64,000 nt of DNA from Motiliproteus sp047633175 (GCA_047633175.1 JBLIEQ010000019.1:1-64000), one strand, 5' to 3'; counted from the stretch's first letter, positions 8,550 through 16,858 are shown. Translations and numbers: made by a program. The notes: a model not told the origin generated them from the letters alone.

Positions 8550-9299
8550 CTAAACAACAGTAACGCTACGTCGATCCGGACGCTCCCAACCCAGCGCCTC
8601 AAACAACGCCTGCAACTCGACGGGGATAGGTGCCTGGATCTTAATGCGTTTATCGGTATAGGGATGCACGAAGTCTAACCCAGTGGCGAACAGCAGTAAC
8701 CGTTGATTATTAAAATGGTCCCGGAACAGCTTATTGTGCCGGCCATCGCCATAGCGGGTATCTCCGATCATATGGTGATCGAGATGCTTCATATGCCGCC
8801 GCAGCTGGTGCTTGCGGCCGGTCTGAGGCTGCATTTCTACCAGCGAGTAACGGCAACTGGCATAACGCCCCAGCGGAATCTCAAGCTCGGCCCGTGCGAT
8901 GCAGCGATAATGGGTCAGGGCATCTTGAGGGGGGCGGATATCATCGGCATGGCGCTTCTCCTCTTTCTCGCGCTTATCGCTCAGCGCATAGTCGATCACC
9001 CCGCCATCTGCCGCATGTCCGCGCACGATCGCGTGGTAGATTTTCTGGACAGCATGTTCACGAAAGGCCAGCTGCATCTTAGCCGCAGCCTCAGAATGCA
9101 GGGCGAAGATCATCAGCCCCGAGGTCGGCTTATCCAGCCGATGCACCGGAAAGACATGCTGCCCCAGCTGGTCACGCAGCAGCTGCAGGGCAAAGCGTCG
9201 CTCACGGCGATCGATAGGACTGCGATGCACCAGCAGTCCGCTGGGCTTATCGATCACGACATAGTGATCGTCCTGGTAATAGAGTTCGAGTTCGGACAT
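8550..9299 (-). CDS. truC: tRNA pseudouridine(65) synthase TruC
   Basis: RluA-family pseudouridine synthase that isomerises U65 in the T-stem of certain tRNAs. The 249 residues show the catalytic motif HRLDKPTSG with D56 as nucleophile, a YHAIVRG segment and the QPQTGRKHQLRRHMKH motif that in TruC carries an extended His-rich region. There is no S4 domain, which separates TruC from RluC/RluD. A TATAAT at 9385-9390, readable in both directions, lies in the gap to the divergent Bax1-I gene. Confidence 0.9.
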   Translation of the reverse strand: MSELELYYQDDHYVVIDKPSGLLVHRSPIDRRERRFALQLLRDQLGQHVFPVHRLDKPTSGLMIFALHSEAAAKMQLAFREHAVQKIYHAIVRGHAADGGVIDYALSDKREKEEKRHADDIRPPQDALTHYRCIARAELEIPLGRYASCRYSLVEMQPQTGRKHQLRRHMKHLDHHMIGDTRYGDGRHNKLFRDHFNNQRLLLFATGLDFVHPYTDKRIKIQAPIPVELQALFEALGWERPDRRSVTVV

Positions 9300-9513
9300 A
9301 ACACCTGTTTCATCTTAACGAGGCCAGCGACCATGGTAAGTTGCAGGGCCGCCAAGTCAACTGGCCAGACCCTTGCAAGCCGATTATAATAGTGCCAGTT
9401 TTTACTAACACTGGATCACCCGCGCCAAGCTTGTTATAACAACGCAACTATTTACCTCTGTCCGCTGTCTATCAGTCAGTACAGATGATTTAACCTACTC
9501 CACAGGAGTTCTT

Positions 9514-10194
9514 ATGAACACGACAGACACTATTGCTGTTAAGCCCAGTAGCTCGGTACTGGCGACCAACAAGGTCATTCGCAACACCTATATGCTGCTA
9601 TCGATGACGATGGTATTCAGCGCGATCACCGCCGGTATATCGATGTGGATCGAACCTTCGATGTTTGCCTACTTTGGCAGCGTAATCGGTAGTTTCGTGT
9701 TGATCTTTGTCCTTAACAAGATGCAGAACAGCGTCTGGGCACTGCCGCTGACCTTCTTGTTTACCGGCCTGATGGGGTTCGGACTCGGACCGCTGCTCAA
9801 CCACTACCTCGCCATGCCCAATGGCGGTGATATCGTTATGACCGCAATGAGCATGACCGCCGCGACCTTCCTAGGCCTGAGCGCCTACGTGCTGACCAGC
9901 AACAGAGACTTCAGCTTTATGAAGGGCTTCCTAGCCGCTGGCATGATCGTCGTCCTCGTCGCGATTGTAGCAAGCCTAGTGCTGTCAATGGCCGGCGTGC
10001 ATATCTCCGGGCTGCAACTGGCGATCTCATCAGCGGTCGTCCTGCTGATGGCCGGCATGATCCTTTACGATACCAGCAACATCGTTAACGGCACCTACAC
10101 CAACTACGTGATGGCGACCGTTAGCCTGTACCTGAACATCTACAACCTGCTGGTACATCTGCTCTATCTGACCGGCATCCTTAGCGAGGATTAA
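9514..10194 (+). CDS. Bax inhibitor-1/YccA family membrane protein
   Basis: 226 residues with about seven hydrophobic membrane-spanning segments, matching the Bax1-I (UPF0005) family. E. coli YccA in this family inhibits the inner-membrane protease FtsH. An ACAGGAG ribosome site precedes the ATG. The gene sits just upstream of tusDCBE, the usual place in Pseudomonas-like genomes. The last five codons and the stop are followed directly by a near-copy of themselves at 10196-10211. A strong terminator at 10228-10262 separates it from the tus genes. Confidence 0.9.
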   Translation: MNTTDTIAVKPSSSVLATNKVIRNTYMLLSMTMVFSAITAGISMWIEPSMFAYFGSVIGSFVLIFVLNKMQNSVWALPLTFLFTGLMGFGLGPLLNHYLAMPNGGDIVMTAMSMTAATFLGLSAYVLTSNRDFSFMKGFLAAGMIVVLVAIVASLVLSMAGVHISGLQLAISSAVVLLMAGMILYDTSNIVNGTYTNYVMATVSLYLNIYNLLVHLLYLTGILSED

Positions 10195-10211
10195 GCTTAA
10201 CGAAGATTAAG
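10180..10211. repeat. 16-bp tandem duplication of the Bax1-I gene tail
   Basis: CTTAGCGAGGATTAAG at 10180-10195 is followed without gap by CTTAACGAAGATTAAG, two mismatches. Each unit contains a TAA; the first is the gene's stop codon. Confidence 0.85.
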
Positions 10212-10227
10212 CAACTACTCGCGACTC

Positions 10228-10262
10228 AGCCCCCGCAGATCACGATCACGGGGGCTTTTTTT
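10228..10262 (+). terminator. Rho-independent terminator after the Bax1-I gene
   Basis: Stem AGCCCCCG/CGGGGGCT with a 13-nt loop followed by seven T residues, 34 bp after the stop codon. Confidence 0.93.
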
Positions 10263-10352
10263 GGCTATGTACTAGTTAGTTGTTGCGACAGTTGATACTG
10301 AATTATTGTCTTTTTAATCAAACTCCGGTTCCGCCTCCCGGCGGCTTCATTT
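10263..10352 (-). repeat. Dispersed repeat 'element A', copy 2 (inverted)
   Basis: Reverse complement of the element at 120-209 over about 90 bp with few differences. The two copies face each other across about 10 kb containing pgsA to the Bax1-I gene. Confidence 0.75.
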
Positions 10353-10378
10353 CTTTGTAGCGACAAAGAAATGAAGCC
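10343..10378. repeat. Perfect 16-bp inverted repeat (hairpin)
   Basis: GGCTTCATTTCTTTGT, loop AGCG, ACAAAGAAATGAAGCC. It overlaps the end of element A copy 2. No T-run follows, so it is not an obvious terminator. Confidence 0.85.
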
Positions 10379-10387
10379 ATATGTGAG

Positions 10388-10453
10388 TTAGTCTTCAGCC
10401 TGACGATCGCTGCACCTTGCTAGTACTGTCGGACTAAAGTCCGACCCACAGGG
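10388..10453. repeat. REP-like palindromic element 2
   Basis: Contains the GCTAGTACT linker and the palindrome GTCGGACTAAAGTCCGAC followed by CCACAGG, as in the elements near 6368 and 23824. The left part (TAGTCTTCAGCCTGACG) is a degenerate version of the other half. Confidence 0.8.
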
Positions 10454-10767
10454 CTGCGGCGCTATGAAATCCAGTCTGAGGCTGAATTTCATCGGTTAAC
10501 AATGGGGAATGTCGTCTGCCTGCAATCCTGTCGTATGACAGTGGCGACCCATTAGCTGATGGTAATCAAAAAACCCAGGCATCTCCGCACAACAGATTGG
10601 GACAGAGTCTTTTTTTTGGTTTTTTTTGTAGGTTAGGCTTCAGCATGACGCAGTAAAAGAGTTAGCCATCTCCACAACAACTAATTGGGACAGAGGTCTT
10701 TTTTTGATAAGCTCTCGCCTTATTTATCACTCTACCCTTATCATCCCGGACTAAGGAGCCGTCGTTC

Positions 10768-11166
10768 ATGAAACTTGCCGTCGTCGTTAATGGCTCCCCG
10801 ACTGCCAGCCAGGCAGCCAGCAGTGCGCTGCGCTATATAGAGGCGGCGCTCGAGCTGGGACACCAAGTACCCCGGGTATTTTTCTACGGCGAGTCGGTGC
10901 ATACCGCCAATGGCCTGAGCACCCCACCCCAGGACGAGTCCAACCTCTGCCATCGCTGGCAGGCATTGGCTCGGCGACAGGGCATTGAACTGATCGTCTG
11001 CATCGCCGCCGCAGTCCGCCGCGGGCTGCTGGATGAGCGCGAAGCCAGGCGCCATGAACAGGCAGCGGGAAATCTGGCCGAGGGGTTTGAACTCTCCGGG
11101 CTGGGGCAACTGATCGATGCGACCCTGACCGCCGATAGGGTAATCACCTTTGGAGGCCGGCAATGA
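10768..11166 (+). CDS. tusD: Sulfurtransferase complex subunit TusD
   Basis: Part of the TusBCD hexamer that takes sulfur from TusA and passes it to TusE for 2-thiolation of the wobble uridine (mnm5s2U34) of tRNAs for Lys, Glu and Gln. 132 residues of the DsrE/TusD family; the cysteine in IELIVCIAAAVRRG aligns with the active-site Cys78 of E. coli TusD. Start ATG with AAGGAG upstream. Its stop overlaps the tusC start by 4 nt, indicating translational coupling in tusDCBE. Confidence 0.95.
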   Translation: MKLAVVVNGSPTASQAASSALRYIEAALELGHQVPRVFFYGESVHTANGLSTPPQDESNLCHRWQALARRQGIELIVCIAAAVRRGLLDEREARRHEQAAGNLAEGFELSGLGQLIDATLTADRVITFGGRQ

Positions 11167-11528
11167 GTCAGGCAGCCACCCTGCTGTTGGTACTGCGACA
11201 TAGCCCCTACTCTAGCCAGATCGCCCGCGAGGCGCTGGATGCGGCATTAACAGCGGCCGCCTTTGAGGTCCCGATCAGCCTGCTGTTTATCAACGACGGC
11301 GTTTATCAACTGCTTTGCGAGCAGCATCCCGAACCGCTGCAGGTCAAAAATCTCAGCAAAACCCTGCCGGCACTGACGCTGTACGATATCGATCGGATCT
11401 ATGCTGCGCGATCCTGCATAGAGACCCGCGGCCTCGGCACTGCGTCCCTAGCCATTGAGGCTGATATTTTAGATGACAAGGCGGTAGCGCTGCTATTTCA
11501 TCAACACCAACATGTCCTTAGCTTCTAA
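11163..11528 (+). CDS. tusC: Sulfurtransferase complex subunit TusC
   Basis: DsrF-family subunit of the TusBCD sulfur relay. 121 residues with the family's alpha/beta fold features (LLFINDGVYQLL) and no obvious redox cysteine pair, consistent with a structural subunit. ATGA overlap with tusD; tusB follows after 11 bp. Confidence 0.94.
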   Translation: MSQAATLLLVLRHSPYSSQIAREALDAALTAAAFEVPISLLFINDGVYQLLCEQHPEPLQVKNLSKTLPALTLYDIDRIYAARSCIETRGLGTASLAIEADILDDKAVALLFHQHQHVLSF

Positions 11529-11539
11529 CGGATTTTTCT

Positions 11540-11836
11540 ATGGTGCTACATACTGTTAATAATGCCCCGCACAGCAGCCATTGCCTGGCCGACTGTCTGC
11601 GCCTTATCTCCGCGCCTGCGGCACTGATATTGATTGAAGAGGGTGCCTATGCCGCCACCGTTAATAATGAAGCCCTGTTTAGAGATCTGGATGCCGGCAT
11701 CGACTGCTATGTGCTGCAGCCCGATGTCGACGCGCGCGGCTTAAGCGCGCTCATCTCCTCTCGCTTCACGCCCGTCTCCGACAGCGGCTTTGTGACGCTG
11801 AGCATTCAATGCACACGAATTCAGAGCTGGTATTAA
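11540..11836 (+). CDS. tusB: Sulfurtransferase complex subunit TusB
   Basis: DsrH-family subunit, 98 residues, the usual size. It contains the family pattern ALILIEEGAYAA. It sits between tusC and tusE in the conserved tusDCBE order and completes the TusBCD heterohexamer. Confidence 0.92.
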   Translation: MVLHTVNNAPHSSHCLADCLRLISAPAALILIEEGAYAATVNNEALFRDLDAGIDCYVLQPDVDARGLSALISSRFTPVSDSGFVTLSIQCTRIQSWY

Positions 11837-11837
11837 G

Positions 11838-12173
11838 TTGAGCCTATTGCCGCTTAGTGATCACAACGTCGAAGTGGACACCGAGGGATTTCTGCGCGAT
11901 CTCGATGACTGGAATCCGGCCGTTGCCACTGAGCTTGCCCGCACAGAAACTATAGAGCTCACCCAGGAGCACTGGGAGGTCATCCACTTGCTGCGTGATT
12001 TCTATCAGCAATACCAACTCTCGCCGGCGATGCGAATCCTAGTCAAACAGCTGAGATTACAGCTAGGCAAAGAAAAAGGCTCGAGTCTGTACCTGCTCCA
12101 GCTCTTCCCCGGCAGTCCAGCCAAGATCGCCAGCAAGATCGCCGGCCTTCCCAAGCCGACCAACTGCCTCTGA
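11838..12173 (+). CDS. tusE: Sulfurtransferase TusE (DsrC/TusE family)
   Basis: Accepts the persulfide from TusBCD and presents it to MnmA for tRNA thiolation. 111 residues with the family C-terminus GLPKPTNCL, in which the penultimate cysteine is the sulfur carrier. The second cysteine used by sulfite-reductase DsrC is absent, which supports the TusE role. The start is TTG at 11838, one base after the tusB stop. The stop codon shares its A with the ATG of the next gene (TGATG). Confidence 0.94.
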   Translation: MSLLPLSDHNVEVDTEGFLRDLDDWNPAVATELARTETIELTQEHWEVIHLLRDFYQQYQLSPAMRILVKQLRLQLGKEKGSSLYLLQLFPGSPAKIASKIAGLPKPTNCL

Positions 12174-12946
12174 TGCCCCGATTTTGCGCCAATCTCAGCC
12201 TGCTATTCACCGAACTTCCCTGGCAGGAGCGCTTTCAGGCAGCGGCTGCGGCCAACTTCGGCGCGGTCGAAATTCAGTTTCCCTATCACCTGGCGCAGGA
12301 TGACCTGCTGCGGCTGCTTCAGGAGAGCAGGCAGCAACTGGTGTTGCTCAATATGCCGGCGGGCGACTGGGATGCCGGTGAGCGCGGCATCGCCTGCCTT
12401 CCCGATCGTGAGCAGGAGTTCCGCCAGGGCATCGAGCAGGCACTGGACTATGCCCTGGCCTGCAACTGCCAACAGATCAACTGCCTGGCCGGAATCCGCC
12501 CTCCTGAACTCCCTCTTGCAGAGGCACTTCAGCTGATGAGCTGCCGCGTCGCCTACGCCGCCAAGCGTCTGGCTCGCTATGGCATAAGCCTGAATATAGA
12601 AGCGATCAACAGTATTGAGCTTCCTGGATTCCTGCTCGACCGCTCCGCACTCGTCACCGAGATGATCCGGACCCTGGGTTGCGATAATATCCGCTTTCAA
12701 TATGACATCTACCATATGCAGCGGATGGAGCCGCCGCTGCTGCCCAGGTTAGCGTCTCTGCTGCCCTATATAGGTCATATTCAGATCGCCGACCACCCTG
12801 GACGCCATGAACCGGGTAGCGGCGATATAGACTTTCCAAGACTATTCAAGACATTGGATACGTTAGGGTATCCTGGCTGGATAGCGCTGGAGTACCATCC
12901 TGAAACCACGACTCAGGCAGGCCTGTCCTGGCTGGAGATGATGTAA
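12173..12946 (+). CDS. Hydroxypyruvate isomerase-like TIM-barrel protein
   Basis: 257 residues of the xylose isomerase-like superfamily, closest in pattern to Hyi/OtnI. Hyi interconverts hydroxypyruvate and tartronate semialdehyde. The metal-ligand regions LNIEAINS, FQYDIYHMQ, HIQIADHPGRHEPGSGDID and ALEYHPE match the Hyi layout. It is coupled to tusE by TGATG, so it is expressed with the sulfur-relay genes, although its chemistry fits better with the glyoxylate-type aminotransferase and dehydrogenase genes 5-6 kb away. OtnI (2-oxo-tetronate isomerase) activity is an alternative. Confidence 0.85.
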   Translation: MPRFCANLSLLFTELPWQERFQAAAAANFGAVEIQFPYHLAQDDLLRLLQESRQQLVLLNMPAGDWDAGERGIACLPDREQEFRQGIEQALDYALACNCQQINCLAGIRPPELPLAEALQLMSCRVAYAAKRLARYGISLNIEAINSIELPGFLLDRSALVTEMIRTLGCDNIRFQYDIYHMQRMEPPLLPRLASLLPYIGHIQIADHPGRHEPGSGDIDFPRLFKTLDTLGYPGWIALEYHPETTTQAGLSWLEMM

Positions 12947-12968
12947 TGACCCCTGATGGAGTGATGAT

Positions 12969-13430
12969 ATGAGCGATGCAAACGCACCCGCCACGCTTAA
13001 GAGTAACGACCAGGATTCGCAGCAACAGTGGGCGACTTTTCTGCTGGCCGAAGAGCTGTACGGTATCAATGTGATGCAGGTCAAAGAGGTACTGCGTCTG
13101 ACCGAGATCGCCCCCGTCCCCGGTGCCATCCACTATATCCTGGGGATCATCAACCTGCGCGGCAGCGTCATCACCGTGATCGATACCCGTGCGCTGTTCG
13201 GGTTGGCGCCAAAAGAACAGAGCAGTGACAGCCGAATTATCGTTATCGAACTCGATGACCAGGTCATCGGCATGCTGGTCGACTCTGTTGCCGAGGTTAT
13301 TTATCTGCGCCTGTCGCAGATCGAGCGGACACCCAGTGTCGGTACCGATGAAAGCAGCAAATTTATCAGCGGCGTCAGCTATCATAACGACGAGCTGATC
13401 ATCCTGCTTAACCTCGATCAGATGATTTAA
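12969..13430 (+). CDS. cheW: Chemotaxis coupling protein CheW
   Basis: Scaffold linking chemoreceptors to the kinase CheA. 153 residues with a full CheW domain: FLLAEELYGINVMQVKEVLR, the conserved GIINLRGSVITVIDTR and a C-terminal LIILLNLDQMI. No other chemotaxis gene is nearby, so this is a solitary cheW. It starts 22 bp after the isomerase-like gene, with TGGAGTGATAT before the ATG. Confidence 0.93.
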   Translation: MSDANAPATLKSNDQDSQQQWATFLLAEELYGINVMQVKEVLRLTEIAPVPGAIHYILGIINLRGSVITVIDTRALFGLAPKEQSSDSRIIVIELDDQVIGMLVDSVAEVIYLRLSQIERTPSVGTDESSKFISGVSYHNDELIILLNLDQMI

Positions 13431-13465
13431 CACGGCCAGGCTCGGCAGCGGCAGCGACTGCCGCC

Positions 13466-14059
13466 TCAACCGAGGGCAAAAAACTGACCGTCGCTATGAA
13501 TTCCAAAGCGGGTCTTACCCTCGATCTGATGCTCTGCGGCCAGATCCATCAGCTGATAGAATACCGAGCGCGCCAACAGCCCATCCAGACGATCACGAAC
13601 CCGCACATAGGGTGATGGTTCGGCCGTGACCGGATCGATAATCAGCCACAAGGGGTGAGCCGCATCGACGCAGAACCTATCTCCCAGGCTGGTCTCTAGC
13701 TCCAGCCGTTGCTCGGGTCCCGGATTAATCAGATCCAACCGGGTGATAGCGAAGGGCACATCCTCAACCCTGATACGCCATTTTTCGACCGGTGTCAGCA
13801 CAAAATACTCATCACCCTCTTTACGCAAGATGGATCCGAACAGCCTGGTCAATCCCTCGCGCTCAAACCGGGTACCCTCATGAAACCATTCCCCCTTACG
13901 GTTGATAAACAGATCTATATCGCCGCTAAGTGGCGGATGCCAGCTGTTCACGGGAGGTAACGTGCGGCGTTGCGCCACCGGGCTCTCTGCCTCCAGGTTC
14001 TCTGCCTTCGAACTCTCGGCGCCTAGCTGCTGCTGCAGTAGATCGGGGTCAAACTTCAT
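13466..14059 (-). CDS. DUF1285 family protein
   Basis: 197 residues. Residues 40-197 match DUF1285 in pattern (GDIDLFINRKGEWFHEG, SPYVRVRDRLDGLLARSVFYQL). The function is not established; members are cytosolic and widespread in proteobacteria. The first 35 residues are a variable acidic stretch rich in AES/AEN. It is convergent with cheW and is the last gene with the window's usual base composition before the AT-richer island. Confidence 0.85.
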   Translation of the reverse strand: MKFDPDLLQQQLGAESSKAENLEAESPVAQRRTLPPVNSWHPPLSGDIDLFINRKGEWFHEGTRFEREGLTRLFGSILRKEGDEYFVLTPVEKWRIRVEDVPFAITRLDLINPGPEQRLELETSLGDRFCVDAAHPLWLIIDPVTAEPSPYVRVRDRLDGLLARSVFYQLMDLAAEHQIEGKTRFGIHSDGQFFALG

Positions 14060-14243
14060 TCATAAACCTTTTGCCCTTGGGGCGAGGCGATAGCCTCGCT
14101 GTCTGTGTGATATTGATTAGAAGTCTTCGTGAGATACGGATAAATTATTTCCTGATTACCCATAATTCTCAGCCAACTTTGAATGAACGGCTGCTTTCGG
14201 CAGCGGCTGCGACAGAGGATCTAGCTTCGACCGATTGCCCCCG

Positions 14244-14633
14244 TCAGGTGCTTGTTTGCTGGCAAAAACCCAGCTCATCCCTGATACTTATCCGGTTCCC
14301 GTCCGGGTCAAAGATGTTGATAATCGAACCCCAGCCAGCTGTAACAATCTCTGCATCTATGCCGAATTTATTGAGCTGTAGCAATGCCGAGTTCAGATCT
14401 GGAACATTGAAACGGAACTTTGTTGGACACTCGGATATTGGCTTACCACCTGAGTTAGCGATGCCTTCGGTCTCGATCATCAAGTAACAATCGCCATACT
14501 CTAAGCAACAGAGCCTAAAAGATCCCTCGGCTTTTTCGAAAATAAATGGAAGATTAAAAACATTACGATAGAAATCGACGCACGCGTCAAAGCGTTCAAC
14601 GTTCAGAATTATTCCATGTCTGGCAGTATCCAT
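14244..14633 (-). CDS. VOC family (glyoxalase/bleomycin-resistance fold) protein
   Basis: 129 residues with the paired beta-alpha-beta-beta-beta modules of the vicinal oxygen chelate superfamily: HGIILNVERFDACVDFYRNVF at the N-terminus and IFDPDGNRISIRDE near the C-terminus, with H/E metal-ligand candidates. The substrate cannot be told; members include glyoxalases, dioxygenases and antibiotic-binding proteins. Start ATG with AAGGAG 5 nt upstream. The gene is preceded by GTTAGGT and ends with ACCTGAC overlapping its stop codon, a cassette-like pair. Confidence 0.82.
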   Translation of the reverse strand: MDTARHGIILNVERFDACVDFYRNVFNLPFIFEKAEGSFRLCCLEYGDCYLMIETEGIANSGGKPISECPTKFRFNVPDLNSALLQLNKFGIDAEIVTAGWGSIINIFDPDGNRISIRDELGFCQQTST

Positions 14634-14750
14634 ACCGACTCCTTAAGCACCTAACACCACCTTCACCAGAGAGTAGCGAGTGCTGTTTTTTTGTTTTTTC
14701 AGGAAACAATCTCAACAACCGTATCGAACCTGCATGCATCAACTTGTTTT

Positions 14751-15158
14751 TTAGCTTATTATTAAAACCAACTGCACCCACATTATTAAAACAATAATAC
14801 TTGATAATAAAAATGCCAAAAATCTATGAATTGGATTATTATAAGTGACATGAATGATCGAGTGGATTATACGAAGGATAACAAAAACCCAAGCAAAGAT
14901 TAACATAACCTTATTATTGATTTCTAAAGCGAGAAGTATAATACCAACCGCATAAAATAAAACAGGCATTTCTAGTAGGTTTGAAAAATTACGCCCTAGC
15001 TTAACCATATTGTCAGGCGGCGTGTATTCGGCTAACAACTTAAAATACCTGCGGTCTACAAGTCCTTTTTTAACGCTCATGAAACGTGATATTCCAGTAC
15101 TAAACCCGACAATAAATGTCAGTACGACCAACGCAAACATCGGATAAATAATGTCCAT
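14751..15158 (-). CDS. MAPEG family membrane protein
   Basis: 135 residues with four hydrophobic segments. The pattern YTPPDNMVKLGRNFSNLLEMPVLFY, followed by a polar NPIHRFLAF loop, resembles the MAPEG superfamily (membrane-associated eicosanoid and glutathione metabolism), whose bacterial members are mostly uncharacterised. AT-rich codon use compared with genes outside the island. Preceded by an attC-like GGTTAACTCGGCGTTAT at 15188-15213. The CAGGAG ribosome site lies 10-11 nt before the ATG. Confidence 0.8.
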   Translation of the reverse strand: MDIIYPMFALVVLTFIVGFSTGISRFMSVKKGLVDRRYFKLLAEYTPPDNMVKLGRNFSNLLEMPVLFYAVGIILLALEINNKVMLIFAWVFVILRIIHSIIHVTYNNPIHRFLAFLLSSIIVLIMWVQLVLIIS

Positions 15159-15287
15159 TTGTTGGTAACTCCTGAGGTTGAATGAAAAAATAACGCCGAG
15201 TTAACCGGACTAAGGCAGTTAGCTAAACTCTGCGACGAAGCGGAACAAAAATAACTGCTTATGCCCCGTCTTAAGCGCTTATTATCT

Positions 15288-15695
15288 TTACTCTGGAAAG
15301 GCTGAAACTTTAGCGGCTTCAACTCCTACCTTGTGCCATTGTGTTTGCTCCGCGCAAAATATCTGCGCATCTAAGGTCTTCGAAGGCTCTTCATTCAAGC
15401 TACCTGCGGGCACTATCAGTGACTTACCACTTTGCGAAATAAACGGTAACCCAGAGCCACATTTATTACAAAAAGCTTTAGAAAAAGAACGTTCTGGATG
15501 ATCATAACGTATCGTTTTATCTATACCTTTAATCCATTTTATATTATCGGGTGACGTAAATAGGTTAGAGGCGTGCGCCGTACCCGTTAGCTTCCTACAT
15601 TGCTCACAATGGCAAAAGTAAAAACTACTAAAGTTGTCTTCGAGTGAAAAAACAACATCGCCACAGCAGCAGCCGCCTGTAATCACCTTAGTCAT
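15288..15695 (-). CDS. GFA family (CENP-V/GFA, DUF636) zinc protein 1
   Basis: 135 residues of the GFA fold named after glutathione-dependent formaldehyde-activating enzyme. The zinc ligands are seen as GGCCCGD, FCHCEQCRK and FCNKCGSGL. Most family members have no proven activity. A second, different GFA gene lies at 16359; the two differ enough not to be a recent duplication. AGGAAGG precedes the ATG. Confidence 0.85.
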   Translation of the reverse strand: MTKVITGGCCCGDVVFSLEDNFSSFYFCHCEQCRKLTGTAHASNLFTSPDNIKWIKGIDKTIRYDHPERSFSKAFCNKCGSGLPFISQSGKSLIVPAGSLNEEPSKTLDAQIFCAEQTQWHKVGVEAAKVSAFPE

Positions 15696-15827
15696 CGTAC
15701 CTTCCTATGTGAGTATGTGAAGTAAAAAAAACACCCGCAACAGCGGTTTTTTGTATGCTTACCATTGTGCTATCCTAGCGTTAAAGTGAAAAATAAGACA
15801 CAAAAAATGCCCGACTGCCTGCGTTTG

Positions 15828-16262
15828 TTAAACGCTTGCCTCACACGACATCAGCATCTTGATAGCACCACCACTGTCACTCTCAGCAACAAAGCCAAAC
15901 CGTTCATATAACTTAATTGCGGTGTTCTCCGAAAACACCTTCAAACCTAGCCCTGAATAATTATTAGCACAGGCATAGTCATATATATAGTTAAGACAGA
16001 ACTTCCCAACACCCTTGTTCTGACACTCTTTAGAAACTTGAAGATCACGAATCAAACAAAGATTCTGCGAGAAAGACAGGCTAAAGGTAGCCACCTGCTT
16101 CGCTCCAGATAAAACCTGAAAATTTTTGTATTCTTCACAAATCATCAAAAACGAATCTTTACACCAGTCAATATTTCGCCTCTTATAATAAGCCATCATG
16201 TTATTGCGTGTCACCTCTTCCGTGAACTTGGCATCAAAACCTTCTCTAATATCAATATTCAT
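15828..16262 (-). CDS. GNAT family N-acetyltransferase
   Basis: 144 residues from the ATG at 16262 (preceded by CAGG); a GTG six codons upstream at 16280 is possible. The acetyl-CoA motif A region is CLIRDLQVSKECQNKGVGKFCL (V/I-x-x-x-Q-x-x-G-x-G/A) and the C-terminal part reads NTAIKLYERFGFV. The substrate is unknown. The stop codon lies within GTTTAAC, complementary at six of seven bases to GTTAAAT at the gene's 5' boundary, the best-looking cassette pair in the island. Confidence 0.85.
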   Translation of the reverse strand: MNIDIREGFDAKFTEEVTRNNMMAYYKRRNIDWCKDSFLMICEEYKNFQVLSGAKQVATFSLSFSQNLCLIRDLQVSKECQNKGVGKFCLNYIYDYACANNYSGLGLKVFSENTAIKLYERFGFVAESDSGGAIKMLMSCEASV

Positions 16263-16280
16263 TACACAGACCTGATTCAC

Positions 16281-16316
16281 ATTTAACGCGTCAAGCAGTG
16301 GCGCGCGTTGACGCGG
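16281..16316 (-). repeat. attC-like hairpin at the GNAT cassette boundary
   Basis: CGCGTCAA and TTGACGCG form an 8-bp stem around a GCAGTGGCGCGCG loop, ending on the - strand in GTTAAAT just before the GNAT gene. Confidence 0.5.
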
Positions 16317-16358
16317 CTAGCCACGAAGTGGTATTGCTGTCTTGATTTTTTATGACTT

Positions 16359-16748
16359 TTACTCAAATTGTTGATACTCAGGTAGCTGGCTATTTATTTC
16401 GTACCAACTAGCCTTTTCAGAAACCCAAATATGACTTTTTTCTTTTGCCTCAGGGTCGTGATCCAAAGAGCCTAAACGTAAAATAATATGTTCTTTCCCT
16501 TCTCTCTTCGCATAAACATGAGTTCCGCAATTCGAGCAAAAATATCGTTTTTTACCTGCAGATGATTCGAAAAAACTCAACAACTCTCGGCCTGACAATT
16601 TGAAGTCCTTGCCGCTTATAGCAGCAACACTTGAGAAAGCGGAGCCATGAGCCTTTCGGCAAGTTTTACAGTGACAATGCACAATATCGCCTACATCATC
16701 TGTAACTGAATATTCCACTTTGCCACAAAGGCAGCTACCAGAAATCAT
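16359..16748 (-). CDS. GFA family (CENP-V/GFA, DUF636) zinc protein 2
   Basis: 129 residues with the GFA zinc ligands: GSCLCGKVEYSV, VHCHCKTCRKAHGSAF and RYFCSNCGTHVYAKRE. The RKAHGSAF pattern is the typical GFA version and differs from gene 1 at 15288. Activity unproven. A GAGG ribosome site lies before the ATG. An attC-like GTTTAGACTGGCGTTATT lies 23 bp upstream of the start codon. Confidence 0.87.
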   Translation of the reverse strand: MISGSCLCGKVEYSVTDDVGDIVHCHCKTCRKAHGSAFSSVAAISGKDFKLSGRELLSFFESSAGKKRYFCSNCGTHVYAKREGKEHIILRLGSLDHDPEAKEKSHIWVSEKASWYEINSQLPEYQQFE

Positions 16749-16858
16749 TTATACCTCTATGTTGAAACTTTAATAACGCCAGTCTAAACGGCTCAGAAAT
16801 ACTTGCAACTGTATGAGATTTATTATGAAATATTTTTGGAAAGAGTCTCTTTGGCAAT

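Larger units (their letters stand above)
10263..10767. other. Repeat-rich intergenic region
   Basis: A 505-bp gap without a supported gene. It holds the inverted copy of element A (10263-10352), a 16-bp hairpin at 10343-10378, a REP-like module (10388-10453), two short copies of the GATTGGGACAGAG family (about 10590 and 10680) and another fragment resembling GTAGGTTAGGCTTCAGC near 10630. Any promoter for tusD must lie at the right end. Confidence 0.8.

Noticed and set aside
12931..12973. Tail duplication at the hydroxypyruvate isomerase-like gene
   Set aside because: TGGAGATGATGTAATGA and TGGAGTGATGATATGA look alike but are short, low-complexity and misaligned by several bases; not convincing.
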